Part shown: piece after piece, positions 51,478-61,562 of the stretch
How positions within the stretch are numbered: position 1 is the stretch's first letter
Layout of the letters: each line of letters opens with the position of its first letter
Assembly: GCF_900188275.1 (NCBI RefSeq)
Contig: NZ_FZNY01000005.1
Coordinates: 1-64,000, forward strand
Length of the DNA: 64,000 bases
Source: Dokdonia pacifica
Lineage (GTDB): Bacteria; Bacteroidota; Bacteroidia; Flavobacteriales; Flavobacteriaceae
Reading direction: 5' to 3'
Translations under genes and position numbers: made by a program
Notes under the pieces: generated by a model
The model's database searches: none
What the model was told of the DNA's origin: nothing
The model's input: only the letters and a program-made list of their open reading frames with translations

Positions 51478-52000
51478 CATAGCCTTTCTCTGCTAGTTTA
51501 TCTACAAGATTTCTATACAAATCACGACTCCAAATTTCAGAGACCTCTCCTACTCTATGTGCAATTTGTTGTTCTGATGTTAATATTTTTTGACCAGTTG
51601 GTGAATTATAAAATACAGATGCTTCTTTTTGTTGTTCACTAGTTAATGCCGTTTTATCCGCCAGTAATTGTTTTCCTGTTGAAGTTTCATAAAAAGCGAT
51701 CATATTCTTGATATCCTCATGCTCATAAATACCTCTGTATGCAGAAACCAACATATTTAAAATCTTATTCAATTCTGGTGTAGACTCCTTTTTAAGTTCA
51801 CCCCAAACCTCATCAGAGATATTATGCTCTTGATATTGCTTGCCTAATAATTCAAATAGTTGATCTATTGCTGCACTATATTGATTTGCAGTTCCGTTCA
51901 TAGTTAAATACCTCAAAACATCAGCACGATGTGAAGATTCTTGAGCATTAAAATGCAATGAACTTAAAAAAATTAGTGCAAAAAGTAATTTTTTCATCAT
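51464..52000 (-). CDS. DUF2059 secreted protein
   Basis: A 178-residue periplasmic protein with a signal peptide (LIFLSSLHFNAQ) and a helical DUF2059 domain (about 85-150: YRGIYEHEDIKNMIAFYETSTGKQLLADKTALTSEQ). Function unknown; present in many Gram-negatives. Its stop overlaps the convergent methyltransferase gene, and its own terminator lies within that gene. Confidence 0.87.
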   Translation of the reverse strand: MMKKLLFALIFLSSLHFNAQESSHRADVLRYLTMNGTANQYSAAIDQLFELLGKQYQEHNISDEVWGELKKESTPELNKILNMLVSAYRGIYEHEDIKNMIAFYETSTGKQLLADKTALTSEQQKEASVFYNSPTGQKILTSEQQIAHRVGEVSEIWSRDLYRNLVDKLAEKGYVMQQ

Positions 52001-52035
52001 TTTTACGATTAAATTAGAGGTTTAAAGATATAAAA

Positions 52036-52824
52036 ATGATATTGAAAAGATTAAAACTTCCCTTTCTAACCCTTTTATGTGTTGCATTTACCGTTGTAGG
52101 GTGTGGAAATGACGATGAACAGACAACTACTCCACCTACAAATCCAAATGCTACTGCAAATCAGCAACCGTTGGGAACTTCTGCAAATGAATTATTAGCA
52201 TCTACAGAATTTAGAAGTTTACGATTAGAACTTGCCTATGCCGAAGGTTTTAGACCTACGCAACAAACCATAGATCTTATTCAAAGTTTCCTTGAGGAAC
52301 GTTTAGATAAACCCGATGGAATTACTATTGTAGAAAATTTGATTACACCTGATGAAGTAGCTCCTTATGATATCAATGAGATTGTAGCTATTGAAGATGC
52401 AAATCGTACCGTATTTAATGATGGTGACGAAATAGGTGTGTGGATGTTCTTCTCTGATGGAGTCTCTGCATCTAATTCTGGAAACTCATTTGTATTAGGG
52501 ACTGCCTATCGTAACACTTCTATGGTTATTTATGAAAAGACCTTTATAGATCTAGCAAATAACTCTACAACACCTATCAATAGAACATTATTAGAAACAT
52601 CTACACTTCGTCATGAATTTGGACATATATTTGGATTGGTAAATTCAGGTACGCCACTTACTTCTGATCATGAAGATGAAAATAATGAGAGACATTGTAA
52701 TGTTGAAGGATGCCTTATGTTTTTCCAAACCGTAACTAGTATATTTAACTCAAGTGATATAGCAACCATTCCAGAGTTTGATCCGCTATGTATCGCAGAT
52801 TTACAAGCAAATGGAGGTTTATAA
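52036..52824 (+). CDS. Metalloprotease lipoprotein (HExxH)
   Basis: A 262-residue lipoprotein (C23, VVGC) with a Thr/Pro/Asn-rich linker, and a zinc-binding HEFGHIFGLVNSG motif, a zincin with the HExxHxxG core. A cysteine pair near CNVEGC follows. It could be a Bacteroidota-specific peptidase of the surface or periplasm. It is divergent from the DUF2059 gene (35 bases between the start codons) and followed by a shared terminator. Confidence 0.83.
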   Translation: MILKRLKLPFLTLLCVAFTVVGCGNDDEQTTTPPTNPNATANQQPLGTSANELLASTEFRSLRLELAYAEGFRPTQQTIDLIQSFLEERLDKPDGITIVENLITPDEVAPYDINEIVAIEDANRTVFNDGDEIGVWMFFSDGVSASNSGNSFVLGTAYRNTSMVIYEKTFIDLANNSTTPINRTLLETSTLRHEFGHIFGLVNSGTPLTSDHEDENNERHCNVEGCLMFFQTVTSIFNSSDIATIPEFDPLCIADLQANGGL

Positions 52825-52843
52825 AATCTAATAAAACATCAAT

Positions 52844-52878
52844 AAAAAAGGCTGTTACAAAATGTAACAGCCTTTTTT
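52844..52878. terminator. Bidirectional terminator
   Basis: GGCTGTTAC aaaat GTAACAGCC with A6 before and T6 after, between the convergent metalloprotease and LysM genes. Confidence 0.92.
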
Positions 52879-52897
52879 ATTTGATATCGATATATAA

Positions 52898-54973
52898 TTA
52901 GTCTTCTACTTCTTCTGGAGCATCTTGAGAAATTTCTTCTAACATCAATCCTTCAGAATACTTTATAAGGTATATCGCATTATTATAAAATCCGCCAGCA
53001 CTTTTTTGATGATAACGGAACTTATTTTCTACATAACTAGTTTCTATACCCGATTTAGCTGCATCATATAAATTTTCTGCGAAAGCAAGGCGTAATAAGG
53101 TGTCATACGCAATATCATACCCTCTTATGGCTTCTTTACTAGGCGTAATATCATAACGATCTTCATACGCATCTACAAACTCTTTTGTTGTACTATACGT
53201 ATACTCTTTATTCATAGAAGGGTAATGAAAATTAAGATTCATTAAATGCATATGTTGTATAGCATCACTATCATATGCTCGCCCTCTGCTTGTAGTAAAT
53301 AATGAGACTTTACGAGTTGTTATTATGGTATTAAGTTTTGTAGTTATAGAACTTATTAATGGTACATCATTCGTTTCTACAATCACCCAATTTTCTTGAA
53401 ACTCTGAGATCTTATCTGTAATGTCATATTGCCCTAAATAGGGGCCATTATCCCCTTCTCGTATGGTAACAACTTTTGCACTAGGAAATAATGATTGTAG
53501 CCTTGCTTTTATTTTGCTGTTTTTCTTATCTGCTATAATGATGATATTTTTCCCTGCTACTCTAGGCTTTAAATAATCAAGCATGACCTCTCGCATTTGA
53601 GCTTCACTAGGCCTAGATTGAAAAACATTGGATCTAAAATCTACCGCTTGTGTTGTTAAAGGAGATATTAAAGGAATTCTTTGACGTGCTAAAAGACTAG
53701 AAGCCCTATTAAAATTACTAGCCAATAGAGGGCCTATTACCACATCTACATCAGAAAAATCATTAGCGGTAATAATACGTTCTACTTTTCTAGCATTGGT
53801 TGCGGCTCCATCAGATCGTATATATTCTGTATCGAAGATTTGCAAATCTGTAGAAATTCCTCGTTGTTTTGCATGATCCAATGCTAATAAAACACCACTA
53901 TAAAAGTCTAATGAAATTCTAAGAGCTCTATCTTTCTTAATAATAGTTTCTGCATTAGAAAGTGAATCTGCTGTAGTACGATTCAAACCAAAGGGCAACA
54001 TTAATACAACTTTCTTAGTAGAAAAGTTAGATAAACTATCTAGTAGACTTCCTCTAGTAGTATCTGAGGTCATTTCGATAGTAGTTCCTGCATCTGCAGT
54101 CGTATTTGTTATAGTGCCAGCAACACCCTTGGGAACTTTAAGAATCATTCCTTCTTTTAGTCCATCGGCTACGGTTGGGTTTAACTCGACTAATCTATCT
54201 GCGTTTATATTAAATTCTTTTAATAAGCTATAGATCGTATTTCCCTTTTTTACTTCATAAAAAGCATATACATCTTCATTAATGACAGCAGTGTCATCTT
54301 TTTCTATTGCAGTATTAGGTACTTTAATAGTCTGCCCAACTTTTAATCCATCTTTCATTTCTGGATTTACGGCTTCCAATTCGGCAATTGTAATCCCATA
54401 TAAGCGTGCAATACCATATTTCGTTTCTTTTGCTTTTACAACATAAGGTACAAATGCAGCACCTGCATCTTTAGGTGCTTCTTCTTGAGATACCCCTCCA
54501 CCTGTATTAGTGATGGTTACTTTCTCTTCTACAACACCCACATAATTTAAAGGGATTCTTATTTTATCACCTTTACGCAAGGTTTCGCTATACAGACGCT
54601 TATTATATTTTTTTATAGCCTCTTGTGTGACATTATACTTCTTAGAGATACTATATAATGTTTCTTTACGTCTTACTTTATGCGTTTTAAAACGAATATC
54701 TTCTTGTTCGGCAGCGGTATCATTTGAGGTCGAAGCAGATGACGGAAGAATCAGAACAAGTCCTTCATAGACTCTCTCTTTTGCATCTGGATTCAATTTA
54801 ATAATATCTTTTTCTGTAAGCTTATACTTACGGGCGATACTATATAAAGTCTCTCCTTTGGCAACCTGATGTGAAATAAATTCTTGAAAAAATGTAGGTG
54901 TTACGGATTCCGCTTTCGCGAAAGCGAACGACACCACACATATACATACTAAAAAAAGATGTTTCAACTTCAT
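52898..54973 (-). CDS. LysM-domain protein with ABC substrate-binding-like domain
   Basis: A 691-residue protein with a signal peptide (VSFAFAKAE) and four or five LysM repeats in residues 30-310 (each with VAKGETLYSIARKY-like start and PN/VP end), followed by a periplasmic-binding-protein type I domain at about 330-670 (PLLASNFNRASSLLARQRIPLISP). This fused family is common next to guaA in Flavobacteriia and is thought to bind peptidoglycan and an amino-acid-like ligand. Its start lies 9 bases after the guaA stop. Palindrome copy 11 lies in the signal peptide. Confidence 0.88.
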   Translation of the reverse strand: MKLKHLFLVCICVVSFAFAKAESVTPTFFQEFISHQVAKGETLYSIARKYKLTEKDIIKLNPDAKERVYEGLVLILPSSASTSNDTAAEQEDIRFKTHKVRRKETLYSISKKYNVTQEAIKKYNKRLYSETLRKGDKIRIPLNYVGVVEEKVTITNTGGGVSQEEAPKDAGAAFVPYVVKAKETKYGIARLYGITIAELEAVNPEMKDGLKVGQTIKVPNTAIEKDDTAVINEDVYAFYEVKKGNTIYSLLKEFNINADRLVELNPTVADGLKEGMILKVPKGVAGTITNTTADAGTTIEMTSDTTRGSLLDSLSNFSTKKVVLMLPFGLNRTTADSLSNAETIIKKDRALRISLDFYSGVLLALDHAKQRGISTDLQIFDTEYIRSDGAATNARKVERIITANDFSDVDVVIGPLLASNFNRASSLLARQRIPLISPLTTQAVDFRSNVFQSRPSEAQMREVMLDYLKPRVAGKNIIIIADKKNSKIKARLQSLFPSAKVVTIREGDNGPYLGQYDITDKISEFQENWVIVETNDVPLISSITTKLNTIITTRKVSLFTTSRGRAYDSDAIQHMHLMNLNFHYPSMNKEYTYSTTKEFVDAYEDRYDITPSKEAIRGYDIAYDTLLRLAFAENLYDAAKSGIETSYVENKFRYHQKSAGGFYNNAIYLIKYSEGLMLEEISQDAPEEVED
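54911..54926. repeat. Palindrome core, copy 11 (in CDS, signal peptide)
   Basis: CGCTTTCGCGAAAGCG within the LysM gene, encoding the AFAKA part of the signal-peptide cleavage region VSFAFAKAE. Confidence 0.92.
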
Positions 54974-54982
54974 AATTTTGGT

Positions 54983-56515
54983 TTATTCCCACTCAATAGT
55001 GGCTGGCGGTTTAGAGCTAATGTCATATACTACTCTATTAACGCCTTTTACTTTGTTTATTATATCATTAGATACTTTCTGCATAAATTCATACGGAAGA
55101 TGTACCCAATCTGCCGTCATACCATCTGTACTTTCTACTGCTCTTAAAGCGACACATTTTTCATAGGTACGTTCATCTCCCATCACACCTACAGAGTTTA
55201 CAGGCAGCAACATTGCACCTGCTTGCCACACACTATCATACAGTCCCCATTCTCTAAGACCATTAATAAATATATGGTCTACTTCTTGTAATATACGTAC
55301 TTTTTCTGGAGTGATATCTCCGAGAATACGTATGGCCAATCCTGGTCCCGGAAATGGGTGTCTACCGAGTAATTCTGCCGATAATCCGATACTTGCTCCT
55401 ACTCTACGCACTTCATCTTTAAAAATCATACGTAAGGGCTCCACTACTTTTAGCTTCATGTAATCCGGTAATCCTCCTACATTGTGATGTGATTTTATGG
55501 TAGCACTAGGTCCTCCTGTTGCACTCACAGATTCTATCACATCTGGATAAATGGTTCCTTGTGCTAGCCAAGTTGCATTTTCTACCAGTTTACTTTCGTC
55601 ATCAAATACCTCTACAAAAACACGTCCAATAGCTTTACGTTTTGCTTCTGGATCACTTTCTCCTTCTAGCGCATCCAAGAAGCGTGCCGAAGCATCTACT
55701 CCTTTTACATTAAGGCCTAAACCTTCATATTGTTTTAATACGTCTGTATATTCATTTTTACGTAATAAACCGTTATTTACAAAAATACAGTGTAAGTTTT
55801 CTCCAATAGCTTTATGTAATAATGTTGCCGCCACTGTACTATCTACGCCGCCAGAGAGTCCAAGGATCACGCGATCGTCACCTATTTTTGATTTTAACGC
55901 TGCAACAGTAGTCTCTACAAACGCGTCAGGCGTCCATGTCTGGGCAACACCAGCGATTTTCACTAAAAAATTTTCTAATATTTTTTTTCCATCTGTAGAG
56001 TGATATACCTCTGGATGAAATTGTATTGCATAGGTATCTTCTCCCTCTATTTTATAACCTGCATTTTCTACATCGTGTGTAGATGCAATACGTATAGCTC
56101 CTTCTGGAAGCTTTTTTATCGTGTCACTATGACTCATCCATACTTGGCTATCACTAGAAACACCTTCTAAAAAAGGTTCTCCTTCTTTAACCATAGAAAG
56201 ATTTGCTCTCCCGTATTCACGTGTATTAGACTGCCCTACTTCACCTCCATTAAAATGAGCTAAGTACTGTGCTCCATAGCATACTCCTAATAATGGTTTT
56301 TTACCTTTAATTTCAGAGAGATCTGGATGTGGTGGATTTTCTCCTCGTACCGAATGTGGTGATCCTGATAAAATCACTGCTTTATAGCTTGATAAATCTT
56401 TAGGAGGATTGTTATAGGGTTTAATTTCTGAGTAAATGTTAAGCTCGCGTACACGACGCGCTATTAACTGTGTGTACTGAGACCCGAAGTCTAAAATAAG
56501 GACGTTGTTTTGCAT
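54983..56515 (-). CDS. guaA: GMP synthase (glutamine-hydrolysing)
   Basis: GuaA converts XMP, glutamine and ATP to GMP, the last step of guanine nucleotide synthesis. The ATG at 56515 gives a 510-residue protein starting [28 protein letters not shown]. The GATase domain has GVCYGAQY (nucleophile Cys) and FHPEVYHS; the ATP-PPase loop is [12 protein letters not shown]; and the dimerisation domain holds [16 protein letters not shown]. The typical ending KPPATIEWE is present. It lies upstream of the LysM gene, forming a two-gene operon on the minus strand. Confidence 0.98.
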   Translation of the reverse strand: MQNNVLILDFGSQYTQLIARRVRELNIYSEIKPYNNPPKDLSSYKAVILSGSPHSVRGENPPHPDLSEIKGKKPLLGVCYGAQYLAHFNGGEVGQSNTREYGRANLSMVKEGEPFLEGVSSDSQVWMSHSDTIKKLPEGAIRIASTHDVENAGYKIEGEDTYAIQFHPEVYHSTDGKKILENFLVKIAGVAQTWTPDAFVETTVAALKSKIGDDRVILGLSGGVDSTVAATLLHKAIGENLHCIFVNNGLLRKNEYTDVLKQYEGLGLNVKGVDASARFLDALEGESDPEAKRKAIGRVFVEVFDDESKLVENATWLAQGTIYPDVIESVSATGGPSATIKSHHNVGGLPDYMKLKVVEPLRMIFKDEVRRVGASIGLSAELLGRHPFPGPGLAIRILGDITPEKVRILQEVDHIFINGLREWGLYDSVWQAGAMLLPVNSVGVMGDERTYEKCVALRAVESTDGMTADWVHLPYEFMQKVSNDIINKVKGVNRVVYDISSKPPATIEWE

Positions 56516-56660
56516 AGGCAAAAATACCAATTTTAAGATCAGTATTTCAAAATTATAAACCACAAAATAAAAGGAGTTTTTAACATCTTTTAATTACTAG
56601 ATTCGTAACATTTTAAGTTCTAAATCTTCTATATTCATACAGAATAAACTAACCATACTT

Positions 56661-57443
56661 ATGAAAGCTAAAACTTCCCTTATTCCTCTTGTTGCCTTTA
56701 TCGCGATACTTATTCTTATCATTAGTAGTAGAGAGTGGACTACAGATCTTTTAATAACACAAGGGATCACTTCCTATACGAGCCATAGTTTATTTTCAAC
56801 AGGAGTTAATATTGTAATGAGTATCATCGCATTTGTATTTATACGAAAATATCAGTTACAATCATTGGCTGGTATTCGTACTGGAAAAGTGCAGCATATG
56901 TGGTTGTTATTATATCCGCTTTATTTAATTCTCATCAATATATTGTTTATGGATGAAATTCCAACTGACAATTTATGGATGAACATCTTAGTACTTCTTA
57001 TATATTGTATCAGTATTGGGTATTCTGAGGAGTTAAGCTTACGAGGATTTATGCAATCCTATCTTATAAAAGCATACGGTCATTCAAAAAAAGGGATTGT
57101 CTTTTCTGTATTTGGAGCTGCATTTATTTTTGGGGTTTTACACCTCTTTAAATTTGATAAAGGAATGTATGGGGAAGTATCTCAAGTATTCTTTGCTTTA
57201 TTCATAGGCGTTTTATTTGGAGCACTATTACTACGTACCAAGCGACTCTATCCTCTTATTATCATACATGCACTTATTGACTTTTTTGCAAAACTAGATG
57301 GAATGGGAATTCCTAAAACAGCTACCGAAGTAACACCACAAAGCTCGTCGCTAATGAGTGCCCTCATCACTACATTAATAGTTGCTCCCTGTCTTGTTTT
57401 TGGAATCATTATGTTGCGAAAAGTAACCGTAAAGGAGTTATAG
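56661..57443 (+). CDS. CPBP-family intramembrane metalloprotease
   Basis: A 260-residue membrane protein with CPBP motifs SEELSLRGFM (EExxxR), FGVLHLF and the final histidine in IIHALIDFF. Second member of this family in the window. Role may be immunity to peptides or membrane proteolysis. It is divergently placed from guaA. Confidence 0.87.
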   Translation: MKAKTSLIPLVAFIAILILIISSREWTTDLLITQGITSYTSHSLFSTGVNIVMSIIAFVFIRKYQLQSLAGIRTGKVQHMWLLLYPLYLILINILFMDEIPTDNLWMNILVLLIYCISIGYSEELSLRGFMQSYLIKAYGHSKKGIVFSVFGAAFIFGVLHLFKFDKGMYGEVSQVFFALFIGVLFGALLLRTKRLYPLIIIHALIDFFAKLDGMGIPKTATEVTPQSSSLMSALITTLIVAPCLVFGIIMLRKVTVKEL

Positions 57444-57522
57444 AAATATTCTTTCATAAAAAGAAAATGGAACAAAAATATATTTTTTAATACATAGAAT
57501 TATGATGTATTGATATTTTATG

Positions 57523-57530
57523 TATATTTG
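57523..57530 (+). promoter_or_regulatory. -7 box TATATTTG, probably leaderless
   Basis: TAnnTTTG box only 4 bases before the PadR start codon at 57535; transcription would begin at or near the ATG. Inexact TACAT/ATGTA elements surround it and may be a PadR operator. Confidence 0.5.
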
Positions 57531-57534
57531 AACT

Positions 57535-57873
57535 ATGTATTCAAAAGAACTTTTAAAAGGAACCTTATCCGTTATTATATTAAAACTATTATCTGAGCAT
57601 AAAAGAATGTATGGTTATGAAATTTTCAAACTCGTAAAGGAAAGGTCTGATGAGAAAATTTTACTTAAAGACGGCTCTCTATATCCAGCTTTACAAAAAA
57701 TGAATCGAGATGGTCTTATTTCATTCGAAAAAGAATATATAGGGAAACGAGTGCGCAAGTATTATTACTTAACACCGGAAGGCGAAAGTGCAAAAACTAC
57801 TCACATAGAAGAATTAAAAGACTTTATGAAAACACTTGACAAAATTATTTTTAACCAACTTAATCCTATATGA
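57535..57873 (+). CDS. PadR-family transcriptional regulator
   Basis: A 112-residue winged-helix regulator: MYSKELLKGTLSVIILKLLSEHKRMYGYEIFKLV, LKDGSLYPALQKMNRDGLI and the wing YYLTPEGE. PadR proteins usually repress the gene that follows, here the overlapping membrane protein (ATGA overlap at 57870). Confidence 0.92.
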   Translation: MYSKELLKGTLSVIILKLLSEHKRMYGYEIFKLVKERSDEKILLKDGSLYPALQKMNRDGLISFEKEYIGKRVRKYYYLTPEGESAKTTHIEELKDFMKTLDKIIFNQLNPI

Positions 57874-58478
57874 AGTTAACACCTGAACAAGAAGATATGA
57901 TTAGTGTATCTGTAAAGAATCAGGGAATACAATTACCATCTTTACAAGATGACATCATTGATCATTTATGCTGTGTTATAGAAACTCAGCTTGGTAAAGG
58001 AAAAGAATTTGATAAACTTCTAGAAGAAGCTATTCATGACATTGCCCCAAATGGATTAAAAGATATACAACACCAAACATTATTTTTATTAAACGCTAAA
58101 CGTATTTTTATTATGAAAAAACTTATCTATACTATTGGATTTTTAGGAGCTTTATCATTAACAGCAGGAATAGCTTTTAAATTATTTCGGTATCCTGGAG
58201 CAAATACTCTTTTTATAATAGGTATTGTGACCTTATTTCTATTATTTATTCCTTTAATAGCATTTGACCGTTATAAAGTAGCGATTTCTAAAGCTATATC
58301 TATTCGATTAAGAATAGTATTAGGCGCGCTTTCAGCAGTAACTGCTGGCTTATCTGTGATTTTTAAAATGTACCATTTGCAAGGAGCCGATATCCTATTA
58401 GGAGCAGCGGCTATTATATTTGGGTTTGGATTTTTACCCTTTTTATTCTTTACAATGTATAAAAAATCTATTGCGTAA
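57870..58478 (+). CDS. PadR-linked membrane protein, 202 aa
   Basis: An N-terminal cytoplasmic helical region (1-75, with HLCCVIETQLGKGKEFDKLLEEA) and four membrane helices (about 83-103, 111-130, 147-167, 176-195). The recurring KLFRYPGANTL and KMYHLQGADIL sequences suggest an internal duplication. The gene is translationally coupled to padR. Function unknown. Confidence 0.8.
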   Translation: MKLTPEQEDMISVSVKNQGIQLPSLQDDIIDHLCCVIETQLGKGKEFDKLLEEAIHDIAPNGLKDIQHQTLFLLNAKRIFIMKKLIYTIGFLGALSLTAGIAFKLFRYPGANTLFIIGIVTLFLLFIPLIAFDRYKVAISKAISIRLRIVLGALSAVTAGLSVIFKMYHLQGADILLGAAAIIFGFGFLPFLFFTMYKKSIA

Positions 58479-58480
58479 AA

Positions 58481-58870
58481 CTATAGTTCACTCAAAGAGA
58501 AGGATAGATTTTGTGTATCTAAAGTTTCGCATTCGTCATTAAGGCGTCCTACAGTAATGGCATCTGTAACTACCGTTTGAAAACCATCTAATTCAACTAC
58601 AAGTACATAAGAACCTTCTCTTTCAAAAACACCTTGATATGTTCCTGGTGTTGCAGCTACTTCCGCAAGGACCTCTTCAAAGATATTTCCTTCCCTAGCG
58701 GTGATCATCACACCAGATAAAGGATTTCCATTGGTAGCGTTAACCACTCGAATTTCAAAACCTGCAAGAGTAACTGTTGGACATACCACTGGTTCTACTG
58801 TTTCTCCTCCATCATCACTTCCACAAGACATTAAAAAAGCACAACATACAATTGCAAATAAGATTCTCAT
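58481..58870 (-). CDS. Lipoprotein with carboxypeptidase-regulatory-like domain
   Basis: A 129-residue protein with lipobox MSCGS (C16) followed by an acidic linker and a beta-sandwich (LAGFEIRVVNATNGNPLSGVMITARE; GSYVLVVELDGFQTVVTD) like the carboxypeptidase-regulatory or CnaB-like fold. It is convergent with the previous gene at a gap of 2 bases. Confidence 0.8.
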   Translation of the reverse strand: MRILFAIVCCAFLMSCGSDDGGETVEPVVCPTVTLAGFEIRVVNATNGNPLSGVMITAREGNIFEEVLAEVAATPGTYQGVFEREGSYVLVVELDGFQTVVTDAITVGRLNDECETLDTQNLSFSLSEL

Positions 58871-58968
58871 AACTTTTATTTTTTGCTAATATAATAGATT
58901 ACCACCTAAATTAAAGTTATAAAAATAGTAACTTTAGTTGCTATTGTTATCTTATTAAACAATATTTT

Positions 58969-59430
58969 ATGAAATCCATCTTATATCTTGTTAGTTTTCT
59001 TTTCATTATATCTTGCCAGAAAACAAAAACACCTAATTTTCCAAAAGGAGACTTTGATTATCTCATAGGGAATTGGGAACGAACCAATGAGCAAGAAGGC
59101 AAAGAAACCTACGAAATTTGGGAGCAAACTGATAAAAATAAATATAATGGTATCGGGTATACCCTTCAAAATAATGACACCATTTGGAAAGAAAAGATGC
59201 GACTTACACAGCGTGATACAATCTGGATGTTAGAAATATATAATGGTACTGAACCTATAGTGCCTTTTACAATAGTAAAAAGAACTCCCACTAGTTTTGT
59301 AGCTCATAATCCTTCTAATGAGTTTCCTACCCATATTCAATATCGGTATTTTGATGATACGATCACTGCCATCGTTTCTTCTAAAGAAATGGAAATTCCA
59401 TTTATTTTTTGGAGAGTAGAAGAAGAATAG
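58969..59430 (+). CDS. DUF6265-like lipocalin lipoprotein
   Basis: A 153-residue lipoprotein (C16, IISC). The mature part has FDYLIGNWERTNEQEGKETYEIWEQ and the TPTSFVAHNPSNEFPTHIQYRYFDDTI strands typical of DUF6265 proteins, a lipocalin-like family of Bacteroidota with no known function. Confidence 0.8.
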   Translation: MKSILYLVSFLFIISCQKTKTPNFPKGDFDYLIGNWERTNEQEGKETYEIWEQTDKNKYNGIGYTLQNNDTIWKEKMRLTQRDTIWMLEIYNGTEPIVPFTIVKRTPTSFVAHNPSNEFPTHIQYRYFDDTITAIVSSKEMEIPFIFWRVEEE

Positions 59431-59513
59431 ATAAAAGATATCTTATATATTAGGAGTGTTCTAAAAAGTAACTTATTCTTGAGAACCTTTTGAAAAAACA
59501 AACAATCTATCTA

Positions 59514-61523
59514 ATGCGCCGTATTCTATTTTTTTCGTGTATTCTTATGTCCATACTATCCTGCAAAGAACAGCCAAAACATATTCCAGAAATATATGAA
59601 TCCTATACTGATTATAAAGGACCTGAAAATAAAGACTTATGGCTAGCCTATAGTAAGGAAGCTACTACGTTTAAAATGTGGTCTCCAGTTGCCGCAAAAG
59701 TGCAAGTACATTTGTATAAAAACGGCCATGATGGAAAACCTTATGAAACCTACCAGCTAGAACCATCTACAAATAGTATATGGACAAAAACGCTCAAAGG
59801 TGATTATGACGGAACCTATTATACCTATCAAATACACGTAGATGGGGCATGGTTAAAAGAGACGCCTGGCATTTATGCAAAAGCAGTTGGGGTAAATGGA
59901 AATAGAGCGATGGTTTTGGATCTGGAACGTACCAATCCAGAAGGATGGGCAACAGATAAAGGCCCTTCTTTAAAAAGCCCTAATGATGCTGTAATTTATG
60001 AATTACATATCCGAGATATGACTATACATCCTCAATCAGGATCGACGATGCCTGGTAAATATCTAGGATTGGTTGAAAATGGAACGAAAGGACCTAATGG
60101 CGAAGCGACAGGATTTGATCATATGCGTGACCTAGGCATTACACACGTACATCTTCTACCTACCTATGATCATTATTCTATAGACGAAACCAAATTAGAC
60201 ACGCCACAATTCAATTGGGGATATGATCCTCAGAATTATAATGTACCCGAAGGTTCTTTCTCTTCAGATCCTTACAACGCCGAAGTGCGCATCAAAGAAT
60301 TTAAAGAGATGGTCTTACGTTTTCACGAAAGTGGAATTGGCGTTATCCTAGACGTTGTGTATAATCATACCGGAATGCCAAACGATAAAGGAGATACCAA
60401 CGGCTCAAATTTTAGCTTAGAATTTCCAGGATATTATTATCGCCAAAATGAAGATGGTTCTTATGCAAATGCTTCGGCCTGTGGAAATGAAACAGCCTCT
60501 GATCGTGAGATGATGCGCGAGTTTATGGTGCAATCTGTCAAGTATTGGGCGGAAGAGTATCATCTAGACGGATTTCGTTTTGATCTCATGGGAATTCACG
60601 ATATCGAAACCATGAATATCATTACCGAAACGCTAGAAGAAGTAAATCCTAACATTTTTGTGTATGGCGAAGGTTGGACGGCAGGAGATTCGCCACTCCC
60701 CCTTGAAGACAGAGCATTAAAAGCGCATATACAAGGAATGCCAGCTATAACTGCATTTAGTGATGATATCAGAGATGGATTAAAAGGTTCTGTATTTGAT
60801 GACCAAAGTACGGGGTTTGTAAGTGGTGCAACAGCAACCGAAGAGTCTGTAAAATTTGGTGTTGTAGGTTCCATTCAACATCCGCAGATTGATTATAAAG
60901 CGGTTAACTATTCTGATGATCCATGGACAAATGAACCTTGGCAAGCTATTTCATATGTATCCTGCCATGATAATCATACACTCTATGATAAATTACATGT
61001 CTCTCGAAGAGATGCTACCGAAGAGGCAATTATTAAAATGGATAAACTAGCAAATGCGATTGTCCTTACATCACAAGGAATTCCTTTTATTCATGCTGGT
61101 GCAGAACTTTTGCGTACAAAAAATGAAGAGCATAACTCTTATAACTTACCCGATACCATCAACCAGATAGATTGGAATCGCAAAACTCAACATGCTGATG
61201 TTGTCAATTATTATAAAAATCTCATTGCATTACGTAAAGCACATCCTGCATTTAGAATGCCTACAGCAACAGAAGTTCGTAAGAATCTAACATTTAAAAC
61301 GCAAAAAGAAGGTCTAGTGAGTTACCAACTAAGTAATCATGCAAACGGAGATACTTGGGCAACTATCTATGTGATTTATAATGCACAAACAAAACCCTAT
61401 ACATACCCACTAAAAGGAAATTGGAAAACAGCCGTGCTTGGTGATGATTTCAAAACTACTAAAACAGTTTCAGGAACGATTACTGTTCCAGACCTATCTA
61501 TGGTTGTTTTGTATCAGGAGTAA
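59514..61523 (+). CDS. pulA: Type I pullulanase
   Basis: PulA hydrolyses alpha-1,6 branches of pullulan and glycogen-type glucans. The ATG at 59514 gives a 669-residue lipoprotein (SILSC). Residues about 45-130 form the CBM48-like N-domain (LAYSKEATTFKMWSPVAAKVQVHLY), then the GH13 barrel: FNWGYDPQNYNVPEGS (type I signature), DVVYNHTGMP, DGFRFDLMGIHD (nucleophile Asp), YGEGWTAGD (acid Glu) and SCHDNHTLYDKL. A C-terminal beta domain follows. The lipid anchor suggests surface or periplasmic location. Convergent with the QEGLA operon. Confidence 0.95.
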   Translation: MRRILFFSCILMSILSCKEQPKHIPEIYESYTDYKGPENKDLWLAYSKEATTFKMWSPVAAKVQVHLYKNGHDGKPYETYQLEPSTNSIWTKTLKGDYDGTYYTYQIHVDGAWLKETPGIYAKAVGVNGNRAMVLDLERTNPEGWATDKGPSLKSPNDAVIYELHIRDMTIHPQSGSTMPGKYLGLVENGTKGPNGEATGFDHMRDLGITHVHLLPTYDHYSIDETKLDTPQFNWGYDPQNYNVPEGSFSSDPYNAEVRIKEFKEMVLRFHESGIGVILDVVYNHTGMPNDKGDTNGSNFSLEFPGYYYRQNEDGSYANASACGNETASDREMMREFMVQSVKYWAEEYHLDGFRFDLMGIHDIETMNIITETLEEVNPNIFVYGEGWTAGDSPLPLEDRALKAHIQGMPAITAFSDDIRDGLKGSVFDDQSTGFVSGATATEESVKFGVVGSIQHPQIDYKAVNYSDDPWTNEPWQAISYVSCHDNHTLYDKLHVSRRDATEEAIIKMDKLANAIVLTSQGIPFIHAGAELLRTKNEEHNSYNLPDTINQIDWNRKTQHADVVNYYKNLIALRKAHPAFRMPTATEVRKNLTFKTQKEGLVSYQLSNHANGDTWATIYVIYNAQTKPYTYPLKGNWKTAVLGDDFKTTKTVSGTITVPDLSMVVLYQE

Positions 61524-61562
61524 CTATTTGTGAAGGTCGTTATAGAAATACAGCACAACTCC

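Noticed and set aside
54959-56003. Open frames antisense to guaA and downstream
   Set aside because: They lie on the complementary strand of a conserved gene, with no family resemblance or start context.
57481-57534. Defined PadR operator
   Set aside because: ATGTA/TACAT elements are present but spacing does not give a clean ATGT-N8-ACAT site, so only noted beside the promoter.
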